Shown piece by piece: positions 40,911 through 49,766 of a stretch of DNA of 64,000 nucleotides. Below the pieces are notes generated by a model. The model did no database searches and had not been told where the DNA came from. It saw nothing but the letters and a program-made list of their open reading frames with translations. The position numbers and the translations under genes were made by a program. Within the stretch, counting starts at the first letter, position 1. The number at the start of each line of letters is the position of its first letter. Location: NCBI RefSeq assembly GCF_001417955.2, contig NZ_LKTM01000001.1:1-64000 (forward strand), written 5' to 3'. The stretch comes from Mycobacterium gordonae. Its GTDB lineage: Bacteria > Actinomycetota > Actinomycetes > Mycobacteriales > Mycobacteriaceae.

Positions 40911-41839
40911 CGATTCGTCCTCATATCCGTTGAAATCTCTTGTGGTGGAGACGCAGTGGCGGTAATCGCGCGCTGCAGCCACTGCAGCAAGTCATCGATC
41001 ACCTCTGCCCGGTTGACCTCATTGAGGATCTCGTGGCGGGCATCGTCGTAGACGCGGACAGTGACATCGTCAAGGCCGGCGGAGCGGTACCGGTCCACGA
41101 GCGCCCACAACAATGTGAGATCGGCGTTGACGGGGTCCCTGGACCCCACCGCCAAGTACAGCGATAGCTCTGGGGGGATGCGTGCCACCTGTGCGGGATC
41201 TGCCAGACGCCGGGCGCCGTCGAACATGCCTTTGAGCGACTCGGTGTCGAGGCCGAATCCGCACAGCGGATCAACGACATAGGCATCGACGACCGACTCG
41301 TCGCGCGAGAGCCAGTCGAAATCCGTTCGCGCCGGGTGGAAGGCGGCATTGAAGGCGGAAAGCTCCAGATCGGCGGAGAGGTCCAAGGCGGGTTCGAGAA
41401 GGTCGACGGCCGCGGTTCCGGTCAGCGCGACCGCATCAACCTGGCCGCCGTGATCCAGCAGAAATTGTTGAGCGGCAAACGAACCCATGCTGTGCGCGAT
41501 CATCACCACCGGAAGGCCGCGGTGTTCTGATTTCGCCTGGGCCACCACCAGAGCCAGGTCGTCGACCAGCGTTCGCCACCCGTTGGGTCCCAGGTGTCCG
41601 GGCTCGTCGCCGCTGTTCAGGGACGCGCCATGTCCTCGATGGTCGTGCCCGTACACGACAAAACCCTGGGCGGTGAGCGCGTCGGCAACGTGGTCGTAGC
41701 GGCGAATGTGCTCGCCCATGCCATGAACCAGGACGACGACGCCCGCGATGCGCTGGTCATCGTGCGGGGTCCAGCGATAGCCGGCGAGCCGGCGCCCGTC
41801 GGCGGAATCCAACGAAAACGTGGCTGGATGAAGATTCAC
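40907..41839 (-). CDS. Monoacylglycerol-lipase-like alpha/beta hydrolase (serine aminopeptidase S33 type)
   Basis: A 310-residue hydrolase_4 family protein: VVLVHGMGEHIRRYDHVADAL, YGHDHRGHGAS, nucleophile in IAHSMGSFAAQQ, Asp in VGSRDPVNADL and His in DARHEILNEV. This is the layout of monoacylglycerol lipases and lysophospholipases. Operator site 5, a perfect copy, lies 54 bp upstream, so it belongs to the GntR regulon, perhaps releasing an acid from an ester for activation by the ligase. Confidence 0.9.
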   Translation of the reverse strand: MNLHPATFSLDSADGRRLAGYRWTPHDDQRIAGVVVLVHGMGEHIRRYDHVADALTAQGFVVYGHDHRGHGASLNSGDEPGHLGPNGWRTLVDDLALVVAQAKSEHRGLPVVMIAHSMGSFAAQQFLLDHGGQVDAVALTGTAAVDLLEPALDLSADLELSAFNAAFHPARTDFDWLSRDESVVDAYVVDPLCGFGLDTESLKGMFDGARRLADPAQVARIPPELSLYLAVGSRDPVNADLTLLWALVDRYRSAGLDDVTVRVYDDARHEILNEVNRAEVIDDLLQWLQRAITATASPPQEISTDMRTNR

Positions 41840-41892
41840 TGCGTCCTCACGGGGTGCTTCGCACAGAGTAGCGCCTTGGGTCCTAGTGTCTA

Positions 41893-41905
41893 ATGGTCAG
41901 ACCAT
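41893..41905 (-). promoter_or_regulatory. GntR-type operator, site 5 (before lipase-SDR unit)
   Basis: ATGGTCAGACCAT, the perfect palindrome of the set, 54 bp upstream of the hydrolase start. Confidence 0.7.
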
Positions 41906-41984
41906 AGTCCCCGGACTTGGCCGGGTCAAGCGGCTGCAGCCACCGGAGCTGCATTTCGCGAAATGTGCTGAATGGCTTAGCCGG

Positions 41985-42419
41985 TCATCCCAAACCAAGT
42001 TGAGTCAGCAGCGTGCCGACATTCCAATAGGCGTGTACCGAGACGGCCCGGCCATCGGTGTCGACCTCCCAGACGTCCAACCCGGGGATGTCGAAGGTGT
42101 GACCGGTGGGCGTGACCCCCGGCGGGAATCCCTCGCCGGTGTGGGTGCCGACCATCCGCCACTCCTGCGATACGCGATGATTGGCGATGTCTACCAGCGG
42201 CTCACCGACAGGGTGAAAGGCTAGATCTGGGAAACCTGCCCACGCGGCAAGAAAGAACTCGCCGGCCTGCTGGTGGTCGGTGATCGGTGCGGGCAGCGAT
42301 GGATCCTCCCAGTGCACTGTCTCAGCGATTGCGGTCAGCGCGGTCGCCAGGTCGCGTTGGTTCCACGCGGCGAAATAGCGTGCAGGGTAGGCGGCGAGGT
42401 CGGTGGTCGTCGCGGTCAC
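41985..42419 (-). CDS. SnoaL-like (NTF2-fold) polyketide-cyclase family protein
   Basis: A 144-residue protein starting at GTG 42419 (VTATTTDLAAYPARYFAAWNQRD) with an AAAGGA site upstream. The SnoaL pattern is ARYFAAWNQRDLATALTAIAETVHWEDPSLPAP ... FLAAWAGFPDLAFHP ... EWRMVGTHTGEGFPPGVTPTGHTFDIPGLDVWEVDTDGRAVSVHAYWN. Members isomerise, hydrate or cyclise small molecules. It is the last gene of the meta-cleavage operon (74 bp after the aldolase), so an accessory step in that pathway is plausible. Confidence 0.88.
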   Translation of the reverse strand: MTATTTDLAAYPARYFAAWNQRDLATALTAIAETVHWEDPSLPAPITDHQQAGEFFLAAWAGFPDLAFHPVGEPLVDIANHRVSQEWRMVGTHTGEGFPPGVTPTGHTFDIPGLDVWEVDTDGRAVSVHAYWNVGTLLTQLGLG

Positions 42420-42493
42420 GTTCGGTCCTTTCACTACAGTCCGGTCTTGCGCGGCACCTACGGTAGTGCCGATCACCTCGGCGGCTCGTCCCC

Positions 42494-43522
42494 CTAAAGC
42501 GAGGTTTTATGGACTCCGGGGGTACCGAGCAAATCGAGCGCGACATCGCTGATCATGTCTTCCTGGCCGCCGATCAGGCCGCGCCGCCCGACCTCGATGA
42601 GGATGTCGCGCACATCGAGTCCGTGTTCCTGCGCGGCACCTTCGGCGTGCCGCAGAAAACTGGAGTAGACCCCGGCGTAGCCCAGCGTCAATGTCTCCCG
42701 GTCGACCCGGACCGGTCGGTCCTGCATCGGGCGTACCAGGTTTTCGGCGGCGTCCTGCAGGGCGAACAGATCGCATCCGTGCTGCCAGCCGTAGATTTCG
42801 GCGACTGCTACGAATGCTTCGATCGGGCAGTTGCCGGCTCCCGCGCCATGGCCGCACAGTGACGTGTCGACCCGGAAGGCCCCTTCTTCGACGGCGACCA
42901 CAGAATTGGCGACCGAGAGCGACAGGTTCTCGTGCGCGTGAATACCGATCTGGGTGCCTGGCTCGAGCAGGTCGCGGTAGGCGCGTACCCGATCTCGCAC
43001 ATCGCGCATGGTGAGGCGCCCACCGGAATCGGTGACATACACACAGTGCGCTCCGGCATCCTGCATTAGCTTCGCCTGGCGCGCCAGTAGGGCCGGGTCG
43101 GCCATGTGGGACATCATCAGGAAGCCGGAGACATCCATGCCCAGGTCGCGCGCCTTCGCGATGTGCTGCTCGGCGATATCGGCCTCGGTGGCATGGGTGG
43201 CTATTCGTACCGAGGTGACGCCGAGGTCGTGGGCGGCCACGAGGTCGCGGATGGCGCCAACCCCGGGCAGCAGCAGTGTGGTCAGTCGCGCGCGGTTAAC
43301 CACCTCGGCTGCAGCGGCGATCCATTCCCCATCGGTCGAGCTGCCCGGGCCGTACGTGAGGCTGGAGCCGGCAAGGCCGTCGCCGTGGGCGACTTCGATT
43401 GCTGCGACTCCGGCCCCGTCGAGGGCGGCGGCGATTCGGCGTAATCGGTCGAGCGGCATCCGGTGACGAACGGCATGCATGCCGTCGCGCAGTGTGACGT
43501 CCTGGATGTAGAGATGCGTCAT
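42494..43522 (-). CDS. dmpG: 4-hydroxy-2-oxovalerate aldolase
   Basis: A 342-residue class II aldolase of the HMGL-like TIM barrel family: Arg12-Asp13 in VTLRDGMHA, metal-binding [30 protein letters not shown], and the C-terminal communication domain. It splits 4-hydroxy-2-oxo acids to pyruvate and an aldehyde. The adjacent acylating dehydrogenase (ATGA overlap) channels the aldehyde to acyl-CoA, as in DmpFG/HsaFG/BphIJ complexes. Terminal step of the meta pathway encoded here. Confidence 0.96.
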   Translation of the reverse strand: MTHLYIQDVTLRDGMHAVRHRMPLDRLRRIAAALDGAGVAAIEVAHGDGLAGSSLTYGPGSSTDGEWIAAAAEVVNRARLTTLLLPGVGAIRDLVAAHDLGVTSVRIATHATEADIAEQHIAKARDLGMDVSGFLMMSHMADPALLARQAKLMQDAGAHCVYVTDSGGRLTMRDVRDRVRAYRDLLEPGTQIGIHAHENLSLSVANSVVAVEEGAFRVDTSLCGHGAGAGNCPIEAFVAVAEIYGWQHGCDLFALQDAAENLVRPMQDRPVRVDRETLTLGYAGVYSSFLRHAEGAAQEHGLDVRDILIEVGRRGLIGGQEDMISDVALDLLGTPGVHKTSL

Positions 43523-44460
43523 GGCACCCGTTCTTCCGTTCGCGCAGCCAGGCGTTCGGCGACCTGCAGTGCGGCCGACGTCATGATGTCGAGGTTCCCG
43601 GCGTAGGCCGGTAGATAGTGGGCGGCGCCCTCGACCTCCAGGTACACCGACACCTGCCAGCGCGGAAGGCCGTACCGGGCATCAATTAGTTCTGCTGCTG
43701 CAGAGCCATTTTCGACCCGGCGGACCTGCACCCGTTGTTTGAGCCGGTATCCGGGCACGTAGGCAGCGACGGCATCGACCATTGCCAACACCTGACTCTC
43801 GACGGAATAGAGATCGGCATCACCGATCAGGCAATGCACGGTGTCGCGCATGATCAATGGTGGCTCGGCCGGGTTGAGCACGATGATGGCCTTCGCCCGT
43901 TTCGCTCCGCCGACGACCTGCAACGCCTTTGCGGTGGTCTCAGTGAACTCGTCGATATTGGCCCGAGTGCCTGGGCCCGCCGATTTCGATGCGATCGAGG
44001 CGACGATCTCGGCGTAGAGCACCGGCGTGGTGGCGGCGACCGCCGCGACGACCGGGATGGTGGCCTGGCCGCCGCAGGTCACCATGTTGAGATTCGGGCT
44101 CTCGAGGTGTGTTTGCAAATTTACGGCCGGCACGACGAAGGGGCCGACCGCTGCCGGTGTGAGATCGACCAGGGTTTTGCCGCGCGCAGCCAGCAGCCGC
44201 CAGTTTTCGACATGTGCAGCCGCCGACGTTGCATCGAAAACAATTGCTATGTCGTCAAATTCGGACATCTCCAGCAGGCCTTGCACGCCGTGCGAAGTGG
44301 TCGGCACGCCCAGACGCTGCGCCCGCCGCAGCCCCTCGGATCCCGGATCGATGCCGACCATCGCGCCCATCTCAAGGCTCTGCGACAGCCGCCGTACCTT
44401 GATCATCAGATCTGTGCCGATATTGCCCGAGCCGATGACGGCTACTTTGGTGCGGGTCAT
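43519..44460 (-). CDS. Acetaldehyde dehydrogenase (acylating)
   Basis: A 313-residue DmpF/BphJ/HsaG-type enzyme. NAD-binding [13 protein letters not shown] is at the N-terminus; the catalytic Cys129 is in [12 protein letters not shown]. It converts acetaldehyde or a longer aldehyde, NAD and CoA to acyl-CoA in complex with the neighbouring aldolase. It overlaps both neighbours by 4 bp (ATGA), showing tight coupling of the last three pathway steps. Confidence 0.96.
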   Translation of the reverse strand: MTRTKVAVIGSGNIGTDLMIKVRRLSQSLEMGAMVGIDPGSEGLRRAQRLGVPTTSHGVQGLLEMSEFDDIAIVFDATSAAAHVENWRLLAARGKTLVDLTPAAVGPFVVPAVNLQTHLESPNLNMVTCGGQATIPVVAAVAATTPVLYAEIVASIASKSAGPGTRANIDEFTETTAKALQVVGGAKRAKAIIVLNPAEPPLIMRDTVHCLIGDADLYSVESQVLAMVDAVAAYVPGYRLKQRVQVRRVENGSAAAELIDARYGLPRWQVSVYLEVEGAAHYLPAYAGNLDIMTSAALQVAERLAARTEERVP

Positions 44461-45254
44461 GGTGTCACCTCGGCGAATGAGATTTCCACGGAGCCGATTC
44501 CGCCGATTTCGGCTATGTACGTGCTGCCTGGCCGGACCGGCACCATGGGGCCCAGCGCACCGGAGAGCACAATATGGCCGGCACGCAACGGAGAGCCGTT
44601 CTCCCGTGCGGTGCGCGCCAGCCAGCGCAGCGCGTTAAGCGGGCTGCCCAGGCAGTCGGACCCGCAACCGGTGGAGACGACCGTGCCATCCTGGGTGAGT
44701 TGCATGGTGCGCGAGACGAAGTCGAGATCAGCGGCGGCCGCCACTTCCGATCCCAGCACGAACATCGCTGACGAGCCGTTGTCAGCGATGGTGTCGACAA
44801 TGCTGATCGACCAGTCGCGCACTCGCGAGTCGACGATCTCGATCGCCGGTACCGCGATACCGGCGGCGGCTCTGAGACGCGAATCCGACAGGTCACCGTC
44901 GAGGTCCTCGGCGAGGATGAACGCGATCTCGGCCTCGACCTTGGGCTGCAGCAAGAGGCCGGTTTGGACCGTCGCCCCGTTGGCTACCTGCATGTCGGCG
45001 AACAGCACACCGGAATCAGGTTGGTCCACACCCAACTGCCGCTGGACCACCGGGGAGGTCAGGCCGACCTTGTGGCCGACGATCCCGCGTCCTCGCGCCA
45101 GTGATTCCTCGGTGATCAGGCGCTGCACCGCGTAGGCCGACGCGACGTCGGCCTCGTCCAGGAGGTCTCGCACCGGATCGCATTGCCGCGGTCCGGCGGC
45201 GGCTGCGATCAACCGGTCCGCGGCCTCGCGCAGCCGTGTTCTATTGATGGCCAT
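44457..45254 (-). CDS. 2-oxopent-4-enoate hydratase (2-keto-4-pentenoate hydratase)
   Basis: A 265-residue protein of the fumarylacetoacetase-like family. It shows [29 protein letters not shown], metal-binding glutamates in [11 protein letters not shown], and [13 protein letters not shown], as in DmpE/BphH/MhpD. It hydrates 2-hydroxypenta-2,4-dienoate to 4-hydroxy-2-oxovalerate, the aldolase substrate. The start [13 protein letters not shown] at 45254 is chosen; upstream in-frame sequence is not family-like. Confidence 0.95.
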   Translation of the reverse strand: MAINRTRLREAADRLIAAAAGPRQCDPVRDLLDEADVASAYAVQRLITEESLARGRGIVGHKVGLTSPVVQRQLGVDQPDSGVLFADMQVANGATVQTGLLLQPKVEAEIAFILAEDLDGDLSDSRLRAAAGIAVPAIEIVDSRVRDWSISIVDTIADNGSSAMFVLGSEVAAAADLDFVSRTMQLTQDGTVVSTGCGSDCLGSPLNALRWLARTARENGSPLRAGHIVLSGALGPMVPVRPGSTYIAEIGGIGSVEISFAEVTP

Positions 45255-45291
45255 GGCGTTTGAATCCTTAGGGTTTGTGGCTGGATGGGCG

Positions 45292-46056
45292 TCAGCCCAT
45301 GCTGCTGCCGCCGTTGACGTAGATCGTTTGACCGGTGATGAATCGGCTGTCCTCGCCGGCAAGGAAAGCCACAGCTGTCGCGACCTCAGCCGGATCGCCC
45401 GGCCGTCCGAGCGGCACGATGGCGGTTCCCTCCTCGACGACACGCTGCAGACGCGGCGGCGCCAGGCCGGATTCGAGAAGCTCGGTCAGTTCGGGGGTGC
45501 GCACATAGCACGGCGCCACCGTGTTCCCGGTGATACCGGCGCCGGCGAACTCGCGGGCGAGGCCGGTGATCATCGCGTGTACGCCACCCTTCGCCGCGTT
45601 GTACATTGCGTGATCCACCAGCCCGGTGCGTACCGAGTCGGCGCCGATGTTCACGATGCGGCCGTGGCCTCGAGACACCATGTGCGGCAGCACTGCTCGC
45701 ACGCAGTAGATGGTCGTCCACAAGTTGTTGTCCACGGTGGCCCGTAACGACTCCTCGGTGTGCTCGAGCGTCGGCAGGATCACGCCGCCGCCTGCGTTGT
45801 TGACCAGCACATCGACATGGCCGAGCGCCTCGACCGCCGTTGCCACCAGTTCGTCGGCTGCACCGGGCTGTTGCAGTTCACCGACGAAGCCACCGGCAAT
45901 GGCCGCGTGCTCGTACACCCACTCCAGGTCGTCCTTGTTCCGGGTGCCGGCGAAAACCATTGCGCCATCGGCGATGAGCCGGGTGACAATACCGAGGCCG
46001 ATGCCGGAGGCGGCGCCGGTGACGATCGCGTTGCGGCCGGTCAGTGCGCCACTCAT
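45292..46056 (-). CDS. SDR, likely cis-dihydrodiol dehydrogenase of the aromatic pathway
   Basis: A 254-residue SDR with TGAASGIGLG, NNAGGGV, Ser in NIGADS, YNAAK, and YVNGGSSMG at the end. It is coupled (ATGA) to the ring-hydroxylating dioxygenase beta gene. In such operons the SDR re-aromatises the cis-dihydrodiol to a catechol (CmtB/BenD-type role). The precise substrate is inferred from context. Confidence 0.9.
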   Translation of the reverse strand: MSGALTGRNAIVTGAASGIGLGIVTRLIADGAMVFAGTRNKDDLEWVYEHAAIAGGFVGELQQPGAADELVATAVEALGHVDVLVNNAGGGVILPTLEHTEESLRATVDNNLWTTIYCVRAVLPHMVSRGHGRIVNIGADSVRTGLVDHAMYNAAKGGVHAMITGLAREFAGAGITGNTVAPCYVRTPELTELLESGLAPPRLQRVVEEGTAIVPLGRPGDPAEVATAVAFLAGEDSRFITGQTIYVNGGSSMG

Positions 46057-46556
46057 AGGATGATCGCGACGTCACCGACGGAACGCAGGTCCGTCATGTC
46101 CAGTTCGACTCTCTTTGCGGCAATCCGAAAACCGCTGGCGTTGCGGCGCAGCCGGTAGTGGTACCGACCGACGTAACAACTGGTGCGTCCAGCCCGGAAC
46201 CGCCACACCGTGAACGACGTTGTCACGGAGAGCTCTTCGGCCGGCCCGTCCTGGACCCGAACGTTGAACAGCTGGTGATTCGTTCGGGAATGGGGGTACT
46301 CGCGGTGGGCGCGCCGGCTGTTGAGCCGGGCGACTCTGGCCGTCAGCCGGACGTGGTTGTCGTCGATGAGCATCAATTCGTGGGACGGATCGGCGTCGGG
46401 GGCGTCGTTGCAGGGCACCTCGTACTTGGCGTCGCCGTCGAAGAGAGCCAACCAATCGTCGAGCGCCCACGTGTCCAGCAATTCCGCTTCGGCATAAAGG
46501 AATTCCTCGACCTGCTGCCGCAGGAAGTCCTGTTGCTGCGCAGCCACGGCGGTCAC
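46053..46556 (-). CDS. Aromatic ring-hydroxylating dioxygenase, beta (small) subunit
   Basis: A 167-residue protein of the SnoaL-like beta-subunit family (VEEFLYAEAELLDTWALDDWLALFDGDAKYEVPCND, RLNSRRAHREYPHSRTNHQLFNVRV, RRNASGFRIAAKRVELDMTDLRSVGDVAIIL). The GTG start at 46556 overlaps the alpha stop (GTGA). It forms the structural half of an alpha3beta3 Rieske dioxygenase with the gene upstream. Confidence 0.94.
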   Translation of the reverse strand: MTAVAAQQQDFLRQQVEEFLYAEAELLDTWALDDWLALFDGDAKYEVPCNDAPDADPSHELMLIDDNHVRLTARVARLNSRRAHREYPHSRTNHQLFNVRVQDGPAEELSVTTSFTVWRFRAGRTSCYVGRYHYRLRRNASGFRIAAKRVELDMTDLRSVGDVAIIL

Positions 46557-47860
46557 GGGGCACCAGCCCGGTCCGCAGCGGCGCCCATCTGATGCTGCCA
46601 GCGCCGCCAGAAGACGCGCATCTGTTCTTCGTCGTTGGCCAGCGCAACACGACCCATTCCGCGGGAGATGTCGTTCCACTCGACCCCGCCGCTGGCGAAA
46701 CCCTGCTGACACGATTCCAGGGCTTCCAGGTCGTCTGGGGTGGCGAAGCCGCCGGGGCCGAGGAAGGTCAGAAAGCTGTCGAGCCGTCTGTGACGCAGGG
46801 TGGCCGGCTCATTGATGGGGGCCAACGCCCAGGCGGTGACGTCGACGACGTCGGGCGCTGGGGGGTAGAAGGTTCGCACCGTCACAGCCATGATGTCGTT
46901 GATGATCAGGTTCGGATAGATCAGCAGGTTTCGATTCATCTCTGCCATCGCATGCGCCCGCTCCTCGCCATGGCGGGTGACCAGATCCGCACGCAGTCGG
47001 TCGATTTCGGTGCGCGCCTGTTCACCGAACAGCGGCTCCCATTTAGCGACCGGGCGTCCCCACGGAGAGCTGTATTCGATCACGGCGTGGCCGTTGCCGA
47101 GGTCGACCGCTTGACCGCTGACGCCGCCCCGCAGGTCAGTGCCGATCGACACCAGGTACTTGAAGTAGGTGTCGTGCGTGGACTCGGCGTGGTAGCCGTC
47201 GAAGCTGTTCTCCACCAGCAGCTTCCAGTTGGCGCCAAAACTATATTCGTGGGTGCCACGGACCATTTCGACAGAGCCGCCGCAACCGTCGACGACGAGA
47301 TCGATGTAGTCCTTAGCGCCGGCCAGATAGGTTGGCAGGTCCACGATATCGGGGTCGAAGCTGGCAAAGACAAATCCACGGTAGGACTGCACGCGCGCCA
47401 CGCGCTTGAGCCCCAGCTCGTCGAAGTTCAGTCCGCCGACGTAGGAGTCGCGGTCCGGCACCCCCTTGAGCCGGCCTTCGGAGTCGAAGGTCCAGGCGTG
47501 GTAGAAGCACTGGAAGACTTTGGAATTGCCGGAGTCCTGACGGCATACCAATGCGCCACGGTGCGTGCAGGTGTTGTGAAAGACGTTGACCTTTCCGGTT
47601 TTCACTCCGCGGACCATGAACAGCGGTCGTCCGCCGACCGGCCGCCGGACGAAGTCGCCCGGCCGGGAAATCTCCGACTCGTGGCCCACGTAAAGCCACG
47701 ACTTGGCGAAGATCCGGTCGATTTCGGCTCGGTGAATCTGGGGCGATGTCATCGCCGAGCGGTGCACCTTGAAGCGCTGGGCCACCGGGTCATCGACGAC
47801 GACCGGCAGCTGTGCCACGTCGGTTGCCCGGGTAACCCGCGGCTCCACACCGGTGCTCAC
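46553..47860 (-). CDS. Aromatic ring-hydroxylating dioxygenase, alpha (large) subunit
   Basis: A 435-residue Rieske oxygenase alpha subunit: [2Fe-2S] ligands Cys98, His100, Cys118 and His121 (TCTHRG, CFYHAW); bridging Asp221 and iron ligands His224 and His229 (DGYHAESTH). It is of the benzoate/p-cumate/toluate type and dihydroxylates the ring of an aromatic acid. The GTG start at 47860 overlaps the hydrolase stop. No ferredoxin or reductase gene lies in the operon, so electron transfer proteins must be supplied from elsewhere. Confidence 0.95.
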   Translation of the reverse strand: MSTGVEPRVTRATDVAQLPVVVDDPVAQRFKVHRSAMTSPQIHRAEIDRIFAKSWLYVGHESEISRPGDFVRRPVGGRPLFMVRGVKTGKVNVFHNTCTHRGALVCRQDSGNSKVFQCFYHAWTFDSEGRLKGVPDRDSYVGGLNFDELGLKRVARVQSYRGFVFASFDPDIVDLPTYLAGAKDYIDLVVDGCGGSVEMVRGTHEYSFGANWKLLVENSFDGYHAESTHDTYFKYLVSIGTDLRGGVSGQAVDLGNGHAVIEYSSPWGRPVAKWEPLFGEQARTEIDRLRADLVTRHGEERAHAMAEMNRNLLIYPNLIINDIMAVTVRTFYPPAPDVVDVTAWALAPINEPATLRHRRLDSFLTFLGPGGFATPDDLEALESCQQGFASGGVEWNDISRGMGRVALANDEEQMRVFWRRWQHQMGAAADRAGAP

Positions 47861-48693
47861 GGTCGGGCCAGGTAGTCGGAGACCAGCGCGGAGAACTCGT
47901 CGGCACGCTCGATCTGGGTCCAATGTCCGCAGGCGCTGAACACATGCAGGTCGGCGTTGGGTAACAGACCCAGCATGGTGACCGAGACCTGCATCGGAAC
48001 AACCTTGTCCTCGCGACCGTGGACGAGCAGCGCGGGGGTGGCGATGCGACGCACTTCGTCCTCGGTGATACCGAGCTCGGAACCGGCGTGCCGCGGGTCG
48101 AAGAACATCGCGCGGTACGTCTCGTACGCTCCGTCGGCGATGCTGGCCTCGTAACGGATCTCAACGAGTTCGTCGGTGATCATCGCCGGGTCGACCGCGA
48201 AGTAGTTGCGCAGCAGGTCGCGCATCGCCTCATGGGACGGCTCGTAGGCGCGCAGCGCGGCGAGACCGTCGGTGAGGGTCATGCCGACACCGGGTGCCCC
48301 CATCAGCACCATTCGGGTGATTCGGTCCGGGTGCTCGGCGGCCATCTGCAGCGCGATGCGCCCACCCAGTGAGTTGCCGACAATCGCGGTGTTCTCGATG
48401 CCATGTGCATCCAAAAACGCCCAGACGTGGTCGGTCCAGGTGCGCAGTGAGTAGACGATGTCGTCGGGCCGCGCGGTGCCGCCGAAGCCGACGATGTCCG
48501 GCGCGAGCACATGGAACCGTTGGGCCAGTGGCCCGATGTTGAGCTGCCAGTTGGCCATCGCCGACACTCCAGGCCCCGAACCGTGCAGCATGAGAACCGG
48601 TTTCCCGGCGCCCGCTTCGAGGTAGTGGGTATCGATGCCTCCGGCATCGATGATGCGTTGCTGTGCCACGATCCGGGCTACGGTCGACGTCAT
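47857..48693 (-). CDS. Meta-cleavage product hydrolase (alpha/beta hydrolase, CmtE/TodF-like)
   Basis: A 278-residue C-C hydrolase: LMLHGSGPGVSAMANW (GSGPGxxxxxNW is typical of MCP hydrolases), nucleophile Ser108 in GNSLGG, Asp in HGREDKVVPM and His in CGHWTQIERADEF. It cleaves 2-hydroxy-6-oxo-dienoates to 2-hydroxypenta-2,4-dienoate and a short acid. An AGGAAGGAG site precedes the ATG at 48693. It is coupled to the dioxygenase alpha and extradiol genes. Confidence 0.94.
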   Translation of the reverse strand: MTSTVARIVAQQRIIDAGGIDTHYLEAGAGKPVLMLHGSGPGVSAMANWQLNIGPLAQRFHVLAPDIVGFGGTARPDDIVYSLRTWTDHVWAFLDAHGIENTAIVGNSLGGRIALQMAAEHPDRITRMVLMGAPGVGMTLTDGLAALRAYEPSHEAMRDLLRNYFAVDPAMITDELVEIRYEASIADGAYETYRAMFFDPRHAGSELGITEDEVRRIATPALLVHGREDKVVPMQVSVTMLGLLPNADLHVFSACGHWTQIERADEFSALVSDYLARP

Positions 48694-49766
48694 CGTCGGT
48701 CTCCTTCCTGGAACACCGCGAAACACTTGTTGGAGTTGAAGACATCGGTGGTGACGAGCTCCGACCACGCAAGGTCCAGGCCGAGTTCGTCGACCGCGCC
48801 GGTCAGGCAGAACCAGTTCAGCATCTCGTGTTGACCGGCATCGACGATGTCGTGGCTGGGTGTGGTCCGCCACGTCTGGTAGTCGCGCTCGGCGAACAAC
48901 CGATACAGCCGGCGGTCGGCGGCGGTGTCGGGGGTGAGATGCCAGTTCTTGTCGGTCAGGAAAGCATGCGACCAGCTCGAGGACGCCACCAGCGCCACGC
49001 GTAGATCCTTATTGCGGAATGCTTTTGCGACCGCGGCGCCGAGTGCGAAGCACCGGGCCGGGGTGGGCCCGGACGGGTCGAGTCGCTCGTCGGCAATGTC
49101 CGCGAAGCGGGCCAGGCCGCCCCGACGGGCGATCGCATGTTGCCCATAGCAATTGACCGTGATCGGTATCAGCGGGTACTCGAAATGCGATCCGGCGTCC
49201 GGATAGTCCAGGAACAACTGCGTGTTGAGTATTGCGTGGGGGAAGGGCGAGTCGCTGCGCTTGCGGTAGGAGTAGGCGACATCGAAGCCCTGGCCGATCA
49301 GGTCGTCGGCGAGCCGGCGGGCGCCATCAGCGTCACCGTGCAGAGTGATGGTGGTGTCGTCGGGCAATCCCCAGGCGTTGGGGCTGCCTCGGTGGGTCAT
49401 CAGCTCGAAGGGGTTGACTTCAACATCGCCATAAGCGAGTACGCAGAACGGCGGGATGACCTCTTCGCGAAAGTTCTCGTACTGGTCGTCGCCCCACACG
49501 ACCACGACGTCAGGACCGAACTCGTCGAGTGCCTCACGACAGCGAGACAGATTCTCCACCAGAAGCTTTCGATGATGTGCCGCGGATTCCAGTCCCCCGT
49601 CGCAGCCCCATTCCGCGCGCATCGACGGCGGCCAGTTGGCGGGATCCTTTGCCTCGGCCGGTATGTCGGGATCAGTCAGGGTCCAGCGCAACAGGTCCGC
49701 CATGTGGTCATCGGTGCCGGCCAGCAGCGGGTAGTGGGTCAGGCCCAGGCCCAGGAAATGCGCCAT
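48690..49766 (-). CDS. Class III (LigB-type) extradiol ring-cleavage dioxygenase
   Basis: A 358-residue LigB-superfamily protein with metal His11 in LGLTHYPLL, VVVWGDDQYENFREEVIPPF, and VASSSWSHAFLTDKNWHLTPD for the active-site His. It should cleave a catechol, probably a 2,3-dihydroxy aromatic acid, next to the diol (CmtC-like in the p-cumate route). Its first 59 bp overlap the amidohydrolase gene end, and its end overlaps the hydrolase start (ATGA), so expression is coupled. Confidence 0.9.
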   Translation of the reverse strand: MAHFLGLGLTHYPLLAGTDDHMADLLRWTLTDPDIPAEAKDPANWPPSMRAEWGCDGGLESAAHHRKLLVENLSRCREALDEFGPDVVVVWGDDQYENFREEVIPPFCVLAYGDVEVNPFELMTHRGSPNAWGLPDDTTITLHGDADGARRLADDLIGQGFDVAYSYRKRSDSPFPHAILNTQLFLDYPDAGSHFEYPLIPITVNCYGQHAIARRGGLARFADIADERLDPSGPTPARCFALGAAVAKAFRNKDLRVALVASSSWSHAFLTDKNWHLTPDTAADRRLYRLFAERDYQTWRTTPSHDIVDAGQHEMLNWFCLTGAVDELGLDLAWSELVTTDVFNSNKCFAVFQEGDRR

